From: Strigamia acuminata
Taxonomy: Eukaryota; Arthropoda; Chilopoda; Geophilomorpha; Linotaeniidae
Reading direction: 5' to 3'
DNA length: 64,000 nucleotides
Assembly (NCBI GenBank): GCA_949358305.1
Contig: OX442314.1
Span: 8,487,060 to 8,551,059 of the forward strand
The position numbers were made by a program, and so were the translations under genes. Of the stretch, positions 33,076-43,298 are shown piece by piece. Below the pieces are notes generated by a model, which was not told where the DNA came from, did not search any database, and saw nothing but the letters and a program-made list of their open reading frames with translations. How positions within the stretch are numbered: the stretch's first letter is position 1; every line of letters starts with the position of its first letter.

Positions 33076-33093
33076 ATCCCGGACGGGCCCCCA
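33076..33093 (-). other. Gypsy primer-binding site, tRNA-Pro type
   Basis: Minus-strand tggggg-cccgtccgggat (18 nt), 2 nt after the 5' LTR, is complementary to a tRNA-Pro 3' end (atcccggacgggccccca, reading the + strand). It matches the proline-type site of many retroviruses except for one base. Confidence 0.85.
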
Positions 33094-33095
33094 AG

Positions 33096-34179
33096 TGCGG
33101 CGATCCGGGTTTTTACTTATTAAATTATATAAATTCAATAAGCAATCGTCGGTGAGATGCCGTACAGGACTTCTACTCTGTGGCTAAATGGTTGTCTAGG
33201 GGAATGATTTTTACACGGAGAGTAAAAGGAAAAATTAGATTGTTTTAATCGTTCTAAATACACCGGATATATGCAAAGGGAAAATAATAATAGTGTAATG
33301 ACGGGGTCGATCTGGCTTCTCTTTGTACTTGGACACTCACAGTTGACCGTTGGCTCCAAAATGGCGTCGATGGCGTCGTGTGAGCGCGGGATTTTAGCGG
33401 AGTAAACTCAACGCTAAAATACGCCTCTAAATATTCTAAAATCCTCGTGGAGCACGCTCGACACGAGAATACGTCTTGCACACAGCGGTTCGATTATTAC
33501 GGAGCAAGCTCGACGTAACAATCGGTCTTTACACAAATCGCTTTGTGGAGTTAAACTCGACACAAAGCCTTCAAACTAACAGAGTAAACTCAATGTTAGT
33601 TTCACACAGAAATGGCTTAAATTACGTGTAGTAATTCAAGCTAGAAAGTTGCTATTCCGTACAGTGGGTACAGACCAGCGATGAAACTCAATTTGTCCAA
33701 TATCACAGATCACACTTAGCAGTTTTTGGCATAAGTTTGACACAGTTGTGAACAGTTTGGAGGCAGAATCAAGAGTGCGGGAAGAGTGGGCCAAAACCGT
33801 TTGGCTCACTCCTAAATCTGCTCAGAAAAGCTGCGCAGATGACGAGTTGCACATAGATCACACACGGCCGCCTTCGGGTCGTGTGCAACAATTGAGCCGG
33901 GCACGCACGAGGGGAAGGGATGCTCCGCCCAGGCACACGCCTAGCAGCATCATCAAAGCAATGCACGCTGCAGCGCGATTGGTTGACGCTGTTGCTGGGC
34001 CAAAACTTGCTGCAAAACACAATATTATTTGGGTAATATTGTGTCTTGTTTTATATTTTATTAATGTATGTTTTATTTCAATTTACATTGAAATAAAACA
34101 TATAGGCTTGTTGAATATGTTTAAAAGACAATTTGGAAATATGGTGCGCACTCAAATAGGAATATTTGAGGTCACCACA
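33096..34179 (-). repeat. Gypsy 5' LTR
   Basis: 1084 bp. Partner of 21341-22424, with five differences. The outer end is tgtggtgacctc on the minus strand. The right flank aatt repeats the left flank of the element. Confidence 0.95.
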
Positions 34180-34239
34180 AATTTTAATGGAAAAAAGTGA
34201 AATATCAATGGAAAAAAGAGCCGCAACTCTTACTCGAGA

Positions 34240-34690
34240 AAAAGCTGTATCTTAAACCAGGGGCCATCCATAAATTACGTAACGTTCCAAGGGGGGGTGG
34301 GAAAAATCAGCTAATACGTTAACATTTCTTTAGTGGAAAACCCAATTTAATTTTAGTGGAAAAAGTAATTAAAATGAGATGAGTAAAATTAGTGGGACAA
34401 AAAAAATTATTTGGTGAAAAACATAGTAAGTGGGAAACTTAATATTTATTTAGTGGAAATTTCTGCGAAATTAGTGTGCCAATAAATGGGACCCAGTCAA
34501 TTTAGGGCACTCTCGGTCTCCTCTTTTGTCGAAAATTTACATCTTTGAACCATAATTCTCAAGTCGGCATTGTATTTCTCCATCGACTCGCTTTTTTGCC
34601 TCTTCTTTGCGCCAAATTTTCGTCTCGATACACATGGCGTATCTATTGAGCTGTAATATGCGTCCATTGCCGCCAAAATTTCATTCAGAA
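34240..34690. other. Intergenic, nothing recognised
   Basis: G-rich and T-rich low-complexity stretches, no gene or repeat family recognised. From about 34690 the sequence is the duplicated flank shared with 20040-20160 (aacaaagcagccagccatc). Confidence 0.5.
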
Positions 34691-34849
34691 AATGGCTGAG
34701 ACGATCACCTGATCAGCTGAAGATCAACACAAGAACAAAGCAGCCAGCCATCGACTTGTAGTAATGGCTATACGTACAAATAGTGCACCGTGTTACTGTA
34801 TTTCAGTTGTTATACATCATTAAATAGATTTTTTTCTTTACTGACAGGA

Positions 34850-35487
34850 ACTTTATTTATTTATTTATTTTACAATTGATAGTTCATATTTGAAATGTGA
34901 CAATTTGCTAAATATTTCTCATCAATTGAATTGAGTCCTCAGTCTTCATAATTTCTGAAAAGTTGAGAAAAAAATTATTCAAAAGTAATTTACAATTGGT
35001 CTTAAAAAACCAAAAAAAAGAAATATTTTTTTTCTTATTAGATTAGCATTAGCAGTTAACAGCTGCTTCACTTTCAGGATGTTCTCTATTGAAATTTAAT
35101 TCTCTATATTTAAAACTTTAACGAAGTTCAATGGTTTGAAATAGTTCTAAAACCAGTGATTTAATGCTTTTTCGCTCCAAAAACAACTCAGTGTTAAACC
35201 AAACGAACCAAATAGATATATTTTGTATTAAAGTTAATTTTTTACCTCCGTTTACTACCCACATGCACAAACGTTGCCCGAACAGGCAAAACCCACACCA
35301 GGCTGAAAAGGAATAAGAAGTTCACAATATTCTCTGCAATTTTCGTTATCCTTGCAGTCATATGCCATTCCTAATAAGAAAGATAAAAGCTAAAATATTA
35401 AAACAAAACTGAAATGTTTTGTCCAGAATAGAACTTACCACTACACAGCATAAGACAGACTAACACGAGGACTACTAGATATTTCAT
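34850..35487 (-). CDS. CS-alpha-beta secreted peptide gene C
   Basis: Exon 1 (35439-35487) encodes the signal peptide start MKYLVVLVLVCLMLC, one residue longer than gene B. Exon 2 (35255-35370) has six cysteines spaced C-x5-C-x3-C-x13-C-x4-C-x1-C, 54 residues in total. The loop between the third and fourth cysteines is four residues longer than in B, which is where CS-alpha-beta peptides usually vary. The phase-1 intron and its position are identical to the paralogues. A shared 3' exon with an aataaa signal lies at about 34850-34960. The TATA box, 5'UTR and distal flanks match gene B, so this is a block duplicate of about 1 kb. The gypsy insertion now separates B and C by 14 kb. Confidence 0.82.
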
Positions 35488-35576
35488 TTTCAACGGTAGA
35501 AGAATTGAAGTACGGTAACGAATAGCGAAGGAAGACTTTCTTGTTGAATGTTGCTGCTGTGGTAGCGGTGCAGCCG

Positions 35577-35584
35577 TTTATATA
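35577..35584 (-). promoter_or_regulatory. TATA box of peptide gene C
   Basis: tatataaa about 95 bp before the gene C start, in the same sequence context as in gene B. Confidence 0.6.
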
Positions 35585-35774
35585 CACATTTATTTATGCC
35601 CCTATCTGAATGGTCTCTAATTGATTGCATTCAATCGGGTTTATGAGACACTAATAAATTTAATATTTTAATTAATTAAAATGAATAGAGTATCAATTAG
35701 AGAAGCAGATATTGAAGGCAATAAAGTATTTTTAGAAGGTTAATAATAAAGTTTATTTAAAATTATAGATAGTT

Positions 35775-36033
35775 ACTTATTAGAATTTATATATTTAATA
35801 TTAGAATTTATATATTTAATATTAGAATTTATATATTTAATATTCGAATTTATATATTTAATATTAGAATTAATACATTCAATATTAGAAATGATATTTA
35901 TTTAATATTTGGAATTTATATATTCAATATTATAAATGATATTTATTTAATATTAGAACTTATATATTTAATATTAGAATTTTCTATTTAATTATAAGAT
36001 TTATATATTTAATATTAGAATTTATATATTTGT
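35775..36033. repeat. ~21-bp AT satellite (ttagaatttatatatttaata)
   Basis: About 12 imperfect units, upstream of peptide gene C. No coding signal. Confidence 0.85.
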
Positions 36034-36039
36034 TTGAGT

Positions 36040-37210
36040 TGTGAAACAACTTCAAACTAAGCTGATAAATGGAGCTCGGCTTTAGTCGAAGACTTCAAGA
36101 TTTTTTCAATAATAATGACAAGTGAGTAGCACGAAGAACGTGCGTTTAAAACAATATATAAATGGCAGGATCATTGTTAAAAGACTGATAAAAAACAGTG
36201 CAAAAAATACTGAAGGTCCTCATGACTACCGTACATAAGGACCCATGTTCGGGAAAAATACATAAAACCACGGAAAAATTAAACAATCGGATAAAAATCC
36301 ATCCAAAACAATCCCTTAAATGATTAACAACATTTACAATTATAGCAGAGAGGATTAACATCGGTAAATTTTAATATAATCTTAAAAACGTAACAAAAAC
36401 GAATGGTCGAGGAGTTCGGTAGCACTAAGACCCGATTCTTGACTGACAATGAAACGTAACCCTACAAAAACAACAATACCGAATGAGTCCGGTGCCCACA
36501 CTTCGATCCGGCTAAAGGCCTGACGAAAAGAAACTTAACATACATCAAATCAATGTAAATAATCGTTTAAAAAGGCCAAAAACGACAATGGGATAAAATA
36601 CTAGTGCGAGTCACACTAAAACCCGAACAACATGGCGCCTGAGCATTCACAGTCACATGACCGGACTCAAAGGTAAAAGTTAACGCACCGAAACGCTCAT
36701 CACAACACAAAACAACGTTTTTGGTAAAATAACAAGAAATAATAGATCGGTGAACAAATAAATAAACAACCTGTTAAGAACGAGTACTGAGAGCCGCCAG
36801 GCGGGACCGCACTCGGCCTCCTCGCCACGCCCCAACATGACTGCCCAAAACGGCGGGAATCACGTCGCGCCAACCACTCATATGGCTGTAGCACGCGCCG
36901 GTCTGCTCCCACAGTCCCGGCGTTCACGTAAATGAAACAAACACAGGTAACTAAGTTAAAAAAAGATACAATAAATAAAATACTGACAACCGCATATATT
37001 TAACTCTCGTTTTTAGCACGACAAAGAACTGAGCTTGACGTCCCGAGCAGACAATGAGAACAACATATCACACATCAATCGCGCGAAGCAGGCAAAGAGT
37101 CAGATATGTGTCTTTAATAAAAATCGGAATAATGGATCAAATTAAAAACATTTCTTATCCGTTTTCAGGCATTCACTCATTCCATGTTGCATGCTCTCAA
37201 CGTATTTATA
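36040..37210. other. Unassigned, moderately GC-rich intergenic DNA
   Basis: The composition differs from the flanking AT satellites (for example gcgggaccgcactcggcctc at about 36802), which suggests part of an old transposon, perhaps an LTR or leader. No motif allowed assignment, and the short ORFs have no recognisable domain. Confidence 0.35.
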
Positions 37211-37211
37211 G

Positions 37212-37495
37212 ACAGGGTGTCCCGCCGAACACTTACCAGGTGAATTATTTCACAATCATGTTAATCTAAAAATACTTTTGATTATGAATTTAAGTAAATG
37301 ACATGTGACGAATTCAATGACACATGTTAAATTCATGTGACATTGTTGCATCACTGTTTTGCAACTCGTAACTTTTAAACCAACAATGCTATGCAAAAAA
37401 TGTTAGTTGCAAAGTTGTAGAGCACCATCTAATTAGTCTAGAACTGTTCTTAATAAAGTTATCTCTTACTGAAAAGTTTTGAGAAAATATGTTTG
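37212..37495. mobile_element. Partial arm of the cagggtgtcc MITE family
   Basis: Starts cagggtgtcccgccgaacac and contains caaagttgtagagcaccatc, both features of the 18285-19049 element in the same order. The opposite arm is not present. Confidence 0.45.
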
Positions 37496-37500
37496 AAATG

Positions 37501-38340
37501 TTACTCTACTGCTAGTCTACCCTTCGACTGCTCCATTTGTTGTTGGATGGAATGGTGGCGAACGTGTTTGCTGAATTCCATTTCTAGCCAAAAGTTTGCA
37601 AAATTCGGCCGAAGTAAACTGTCGACCGTTGTCTGTGTGAATGTGCACAGGCAGTCCGTGCCGTCCGAACCAGCACCTGAGTTCGTCAATGATCGTCTTT
37701 GAAGTTGTCGATGTCATCGCTCGTGCCTCGCACCACTTGGTGCGCGCATCCACGGCCAATAAAAACATTTTGCCATGGAAGGGACCGGCGAAGTCGAGAT
37801 GTACTCGGCCCTAAATTTCGTCAGGGATGGGCCATCAAATGTCGGACGTCTTGGGCGGGTCAGCAAGTGATGTTTGACACACATCACAAGAACGTACGAG
37901 TTGTTCCACATCTGTGTCGATTGCCGGCCACCAAACTGTCGCTCGAGCGGACGATTTGGTACACACTATACCAAAGTGCCCTGCGTGTAATTACGTGAGG
38001 ACTGCTTTTTCGAAGCAACGTCAGAACCACCAAGCGGTCAACCATGAAAAGGAAGGTGTCGTGCGTTGAAAACGAGTCTCTATGTTTGAAAAAAGTTGCC
38101 ATTTCTGGCATCTTAGTTTTCCATTTGTTCTGCAAACTTGTCATGACTGTCTGAATTTCCGAATCGGTCTCGTAAGCAATGCGTAAAGCTGCCTTGGAAA
38201 TAGGAAATTCTGCAAGAGAGACATAAAACATTTGATTCATAACAAAATCGAGAGCCTCTCGATTGTCGACGACTGGTCATGGGTTTTGAGACTGTCCGTC
38301 TGCAATTTCATTGTCACTGGGTGGAACGTGCTCAATGGCA
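37501..38340 (-). pseudogene. Gypsy pol fragment (RNase H end to integrase)
   Basis: Minus-strand frames carry a broken Ty3/gypsy pol of a lineage different from the element at 21-34 kb. One frame (37884-38240) has linker and pre-integrase sequence (TFLFMVDRLVVLTLLRK). Another (37517-37768) has the integrase core LLAVDARTKWCEARAMTST, HIHTDNGRQFTSAEFCKLLA and SPPFHPTTNGAVEG, containing the second Asp. An ADALSRNP-like end of RNase H appears as NEIADGQSQNP near 38281. Frames change at least twice and no LTRs were found. It is a dead fragment. Confidence 0.8.
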
Positions 38341-38939
38341 TAGTCGTTTCTGGAGCTTTGCTTTGTAATTTTCATGTGATAGGTCGCTAGTGACGTCACT
38401 GGCACATTTTCAAAATGGCTGCTCGAATGTCTAGGAAACAGGTTGCTAAAAAAAGTTGAAAGAAACATCAACATTAGTATTGGAAAATGCATGCAAATTA
38501 AGAAATAAATGTTGAGTATCTTCAATTTGCAAATATGTGTCGCACCGGCCCTGCAGACTTGGTATAAAGCAATTGATGCAAAATATTTCTTACAGATTTC
38601 AAATAGGCAATTCGTTTGTGTTAAAGTAGATATTTTTGTTAGAGAGTTTTTATGTGTGATAATTCTCTGAACGAAATTATCCTTTCTATCGCATTGCATT
38701 ATGGGATTGTTAGCACTAGTTGATGTCGGTAAAATTCCTTGTACATCATTTATGTGTAATTGATGAACATTTGTGAACAATATACATTCATTTATTAATC
38801 AATGCTGCTTGTGGACAATTTACTACCAAAACAAACAATCTGAAAAGAAGATAAATAGAAAAGTGGGACCTTTAGACCAAATAATTAGATGTTTAAGCTG
38901 TCTTCAGTTGTTTATATAAATAAATTTTTATTCATTTTT

Positions 38940-39538
38940 TGACAAGGATTTTATTTATTCATTTTTTTTACAATTGATTAGTTTATATTTTAAATGTGAT
39001 AATTTGCAATATGTTTGTCATCAATCGAATTGAATCCTCAGTCATTCATTCATCTTTCCTGAAAAGTGAAAACAAAAAATTATTAAAAAGTAATTTCCAC
39101 CTTGACTTAAAAATAGCAAAATAAAAATTTCTCCTAAATCTTCTAAATTGAAAACTTTAGCAAAGCTTGTGCGTTTTCAATCGTTCGACACGGTTTACAA
39201 CCAAGTTTATAAACTTAAAACACATCTCCGTGTTAAACCAAACCAACCAAATAGATATTTAGTATTAAATTACTTTTTAACCATCTGCTCTCTTACACCT
39301 GCATTTCTTCGTTGGCGAACAGGACCCTGAAACAAACTCGGCAGCTTGACCCTTACAATATGTTACGCACTCTTCGTCATTTGTGCAATCTTTACGGTTA
39401 CTAGGAGGAAGTTTCGCTCCTAATAAGATTTTTTTTTTCAGAGATAAAATATTAAATCAAAACTGAAATGTTTTCTTCAGAAGAGAACTTACCAGCACAC
39501 AGCACAAGGCAAACTAACACGAGGACTTGGTATTTCAT
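38940..39538 (-). CDS. CS-alpha-beta secreted peptide gene D
   Basis: Exon 1 (39493-39538) encodes the signal peptide start MKYQVLVLVCLVLCA. Exon 2 (39277-39419) has six cysteines spaced C-x5-C-x3-C-x11-C-x5-C-x1-C, 62 residues in total. There is a longer linker before the first cysteine and a short basic/acidic tail after the last. The intron is phase 1 at the same place as in A-C. The region downstream of the stop resembles the 3'UTR donor of the paralogues but is less clear (gatggttaaaa). The conserved 3' block (tgaggattcaattcgattga) is at about 38940-39065. The mature sequence is closest to gene A. Confidence 0.8.
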
Positions 39539-40025
39539 TTTCAACGCTAGAAGAATTGAACTGCGGTGTATGTGGTAACGGTATAGCGCCGTATGTATAC
39601 GGATTTATTAATGGCCGCAGCTGAATGGTCTTTAATCAATTCTATTAATCGAGTATAGGAGATTTGTTGTTAATCTTTACATTTCATTTAATTCGAATGA
39701 ATAGATAATTAACTAGAGAAATAAAATGTTAATTGACAAAGCATTCAATAAATTATTTTAAACAATTGAATAATCATACAGACGGATGCTATAAAGTTTA
39801 TTTAAAATAAATATTGATTGCAAATTGTTCTACATCCTAGAATCGATGTAATTAATCCAGTGCTGAAGTGCATTCGAGGGTTAATGCAAATAAAAATTAT
39901 TTATTAAAACTCGTGACACAAACAATAGGAATTTTACTGCGCTAACCGTTAATAAGTTTATTGTGGATGAGCACAACTACGTTTATCTGCATAAATTATA
40001 GAAATAGACTTAGAATGTCAGTGGT

Positions 40026-40412
40026 GTTCTGCTCATGATATGAGCTTCAACCCTACTAAAACCAAAATTGTAACTTTCCAACTAACCTCTAATGTGAGAT
40101 CTTCCAGCCCCACTGACTTTATTTCCATTCTTGGACGTCTTTAAATTTTCGAGGACAAAACCATCTTTTGGATGTCCTTATTACAACAGCTCTAGGGACT
40201 AGTTTAATAATTGCGTCTTGGCATCCAATTCCATGAGGGGCAAAGGTCATTTAGTCAAATATTACTTTGTCAAAAAATGTCGAATTCTTGACAAGGACTT
40301 TATTTTTCACAAATTTCAAGTCATCTTTGTGACACCGGTACTTATTTGGACCCGGCGCTTAATACCGTCAAAAGCAGGTACACAAAGTGCAATTTTGGAT
40401 GTTTATGGTAAC
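40026..40412. repeat. Segmental duplicate carrying a LINE fragment and copia empty site
   Basis: This stretch is near-identical to 42536-42887 followed by 48032-48070. It holds the end of a LINE RT reading frame (SFNPTKTKIVTFQ type) and unique flank (ggacccggcgcttaatacc). Here cgtcaaaagcaggtacac is continuous, whereas in the other copy a copia element sits between two aaaag copies. Confidence 0.85.
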
Positions 40413-40623
40413 TGCTGATTGAAATTTGATGTACTCATTCTTCAATGCTGCTAATAGTTTTCATACAGTGATATTAGAAAGACAACTCACTCAGTGCCAT
40501 CAAGTAAATGAATCGAATCATAAGCATTTTACATTTTTATTTATTTTATTTTCTACAATTTCCATTGATTTTTAAAATTGTAAAAACCATAATTCTACGG
40601 TGGTGTCCGGTTCGTCTCATAAT

Positions 40624-40850
40624 TTACTTGCAGTTACAATCGTCTTCTACACAATTGTAACTTGTCTTCCCTTCATTCCGACACTGCTGACGGCAGTTCA
40701 TAACTTCACAGCTCGCAGTAGCCATCAGTGCTAATCAGGTTATAACATGTCAACGCTTAATAATGAATGAATTATTTTTTTTACAAAATATAACTTACTC
40801 ACGCAGGACAGAATAACAAACACATAGAACAAGATGACCTGAAATTTCAT
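40624..40850 (-). CDS. CS-alpha-beta secreted peptide gene E
   Basis: Exon 1 (40799-40850) encodes a signal peptide starting MKFQVILFYVFVILSC. Exon 2 (40624-40730) has six cysteines spaced C-x4-C-x3-C-x9-C-x4-C-x1-C, 52 residues in total. It is the most diverged member (x4 instead of x5 between the first two cysteines, different signal peptide), but it keeps the same two-exon layout and phase-1 intron. A TATA box (tataaa) lies at 40947-40952, about 100 bp before ATG. The conserved 3' exon block of A-D was not found here. Confidence 0.78.
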
Positions 40851-40946
40851 TTTTAGTGGATGCTCTCGTAAGAAATAAGTTGACTGGTAGCTTGTGGAAG
40901 ATCTGCTGTGCTGGATTGTGATGTGACTGCCGTAGTTGCGATACGG

Positions 40947-40952
40947 TTTATA
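40947..40952 (-). promoter_or_regulatory. TATA box of peptide gene E
   Basis: tataaa on the minus strand within ccatataaaccg, about 100 bp upstream of the gene E start. Confidence 0.55.
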
Positions 40953-41084
40953 TGGAGAGAGAGAGGTAATTAATATTTAATGGACAAGTGATGGAATATG
41001 AATGGAGTTTGATTAATTCTATTCAATTGATTTGATGCGACACTTTAGATTTTAATATTTTAATTAATTAGAATTTATTGACTG

Positions 41085-41807
41085 TTGATTATTAGAATAA
41101 ATATGAAAGAGCAATAAGAAAAATACATTAAAACTATACTTGGCACGAGGCAAAAATTTTATAATTTTTATTATAAGTTTTTTATAATTTTAAGTTTTTC
41201 AAGTTTTCTCTAAATTGTTTCAAAAATTTTCAAATTTATTCCAAATTTTCAAATGTTTCTTCAATTTTTCGTAATTTCTCAGGCAATTTCGTCCATTTTA
41301 TCATGAAATGGATTTTTTTCTTTTAAAAATGTTATTTTTTGGGTGAATAATTTTTTTATCACTTGAAAATGCATTTATTTTATTTCATTTTTAATTTTAT
41401 TTTTTTTTGAAAATATACCAAACATAAATGCATTTTCATGTGAGAATAAAAAATTCACACAAAAAAGAAATATTTTCTTAAGTGCTAATAAGCTTAAGGG
41501 TTGTGGATGAAAATAGTATAATTTGTTAAAAATTTGAGAAAACTTGAAAAAACTTAAAATTATAAAAAAAATTATAAAAAAAAAAATAAAAAAAGGTGTA
41601 ATAAAAATTTTAAAAAAAATTGTAAAATGTTATAATAAAAATTATTTAAAAAAATTGTAAAAAGTTATAATAAAAATTATAGAAAAAATTATAAAGAGTT
41701 ATAATAAAAATTATAAAAATTTATAAAAACTTTGCCTCGCACTAATCAAAAGGTATAGCTATAATGTAATTTTTTTATTGCTATTTCATATTTATTCTGG
41801 TAATCAA
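41085..41807. mobile_element. AT-rich fold-back MITE
   Basis: Ends ttgattattagaataaatat and the complement of atatttattctggtaatcaa are inverted repeats. Further matching blocks lie inside: gcacgaggcaaa (about 41145) with tttgcctcgcac (about 41732), and nested palindromes around aaaatgcatttat. It is about 720 bp with no ORF. Confidence 0.75.
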
Positions 41808-42240
41808 TTAAAATTTTCACAAGTAAATGTATATTTTATGAAATTTTTTTTTTAACTTTTTTAAAATATGTCAAATCTTTTAAAATTTTCTGCAATTTCT
41901 CACATATTTTTAAAACTTTCTTACATTTGTCACATTTTAGACAAAAAGTTTGCCAATTTTCTCACTTTTCTTAATTTTGCCAAATGTTCAAAATGTTATT
42001 TTACTCGTGTACAGGTGGCGCTAGCAACGCCGGAAGTTGAAACAAACAAACATTCATGTCAAGTTGCTTAATTCATTCTGAATCCTCCATGATTGATTGG
42101 CAGTTTCTCATTGCCTCCACCGACCTCGATTTTAAAATTTCCTTCTTTTGCACTCATATCTGTAACTTACTAACTAAACACGCTTTCCCTTTGATAACCA
42201 TCTCACTCCCACGTCTTTACTTCTTTGGGAAAACTTTCCA

Positions 42241-42660
42241 TTGGTCCTTCCCTGTTGGCGCTTTTCTCGTCTTACCTCTCCAACCGGTCGTTTCATATTG
42301 CCTCTGATCCCTTTGGATCTGTGTTTCCCACTACTCGTAGGTACTCGTGGGATTATCCAGCGCTCTGTGGTTGTTCCTTTACTTTTCAATTCTGTTTCTA
42401 ATCCCATCCTTGACCTTCCGCTAAACTCGAACATTTGCTCTTATGTTGACGATAATTTCCTTTCTCGTATAACTCACGCAAATTCTAGTATTAATCCCTC
42501 TGACCTCTTTTCTGCTGATCTTTCCGTTTTAACTGAATGGTGTTCTGCTCATGATACGAGCCTCAACCCTACTAAAACCAAAATTGTGACTTTCCAACGA
42601 ACCTCTAATGTGAGATCTTCCAGCCCCACTGACTTTATTTCCATTCTTGGACGTCTTTAA
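42241..42660 (+). pseudogene. Non-LTR retrotransposon RT fragment
   Basis: A 139-codon frame shows RT palm features: SVVVPLLFNSVSN (compare GSVLGPLLFN), the catalytic box ICSYVDDNF, and downstream VLTEWCSAHDTSLNPTKTKI, a typical thumb-side motif of Jockey/CR1-like LINEs. The endonuclease and the N-terminal RT are missing, and the RT box upstream is degenerate. It is a 5'-truncated dead LINE. Its 3' part is duplicated at 40026. Confidence 0.75.
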
Positions 42661-42887
42661 ATTTTCGAGGACAAAACCATCTTTTGGATGTCCTTACAAC
42701 AGCTCTAAGGACTAGTTTAATAATTGCGTCTTGGCATCCAATTCCATGAGGGGCAGAGGTCATTTAGTCAAATATTACTTTGTCAAAAAATGTCGAATTC
42801 TTGACAAAGACTTTATTTTTCACAAATTTCAAGTCATCTTTGCGACACCGGTACTTATTGGGACCCGGCGCTTAATACCGTGAAAAG

Positions 42888-43124
42888 TGTTAGATTGACA
42901 GGCGCCAATATTGCTACAGACATTAAAGGATTAGGAACAGGACCTCGTGGACAAAGGGAGAGAAGAAGCGCAGGGTCGTGAACTGTCAGCGACCCCAACT
43001 AAACAACCAATGAGAGAATTTCGTTTTGACCCCACAAACTGTATTTAACCCCCCTGTTCAGAAATAAAACTCACTTGTCAATTTTCAACCTTTCAACACG
43101 TGTGTTCTTTTGAGATGTACAACA
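42888..43124 (+). repeat. Copia 5' LTR
   Basis: 237 bp, tgttagattgacaggcgcca ... gatgtacaaca. It contains tgtatttaac and an aataaaa motif (about 43063) that could serve as promoter and polyadenylation signals. Confidence 0.95.
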
Positions 43125-43126
43125 AA

Positions 43127-43138
43127 TGGTAGCAGAGG
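43127..43138 (+). other. Copia primer-binding site, initiator tRNA-Met
   Basis: tggtagcagagg, starting 2 nt after the 5' LTR, is complementary to the 3' end of animal initiator tRNA-Met (cctctgctacca). This is a common copia primer. Confidence 0.8.
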
Positions 43139-43298
43139 CCAATGGTTTAAGACACACAAAAAAGTATACAATTACAAGTCACGAGAGAAGCGGCTGAATT
43201 TTTTCAAACGAGGGAGCGATAAGACGTAAGTCGCTGAAAAATCAACCAAAAACGTGAAGTCAAAAAAAAAAAAAAAAAAAAAAAAAATACACAACAAG

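Larger units (their letters stand above)
21341..34179 (-). mobile_element. Ty3/gypsy LTR retrotransposon, near-complete, young
   Basis: A 12,839-bp element on the minus strand. Order: 5' LTR (33096-34179), primer site, gag, frameshift site, pol (protease, RT, RNase H), integrase in a shifted frame, a spliced ORF3, polypurine tract, 3' LTR (21341-22424). Both LTRs are 1084 bp, TG...CA, and differ at 5 positions by eye, so the insertion is recent. A 4-bp aatt target duplication flanks it. RT-before-integrase order and the GPY/F motif after the integrase core place it in Ty3/gypsy (Metaviridae). No chromodomain is seen. A frame break before integrase and a stop near the end of ORF3 suggest this copy may not be autonomous. 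Confidence 0.95.
20884..34232. mobile_element. Satellite-armed fold-back element split by gypsy
   Basis: The left arm starts with aagagcggcggctcttatta and tandem cattgaaatttcactttttt (20940-21025). The right arm has the inverted unit caatggaaaaaagtgaaatt (21215-21340, resuming at 34180-34220) and ends in aagagccgcaactctta (34215-34232). Inner arms are also inverted (tttatttttctcacaaggct, about 21048; cttgtgagaaaaataaaact, about 21175). The 12.8-kb gypsy element sits inside the right-arm repeats. Without it the fold-back unit would be only about 0.5 kb. No target duplication was identified. Confidence 0.65.

Noticed and set aside
36700-36927. 75-codon ORF in moderately GC-rich DNA
   Set aside because: No domain, no splice context; probably part of an old transposon leader.
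43254-43298. Upstream in-frame ATG for copia gag with a poly-lysine run
   Set aside because: The lysines come from a poly-A tract of the leader; the ATG at 43299 has the normal gag N-terminus after it.
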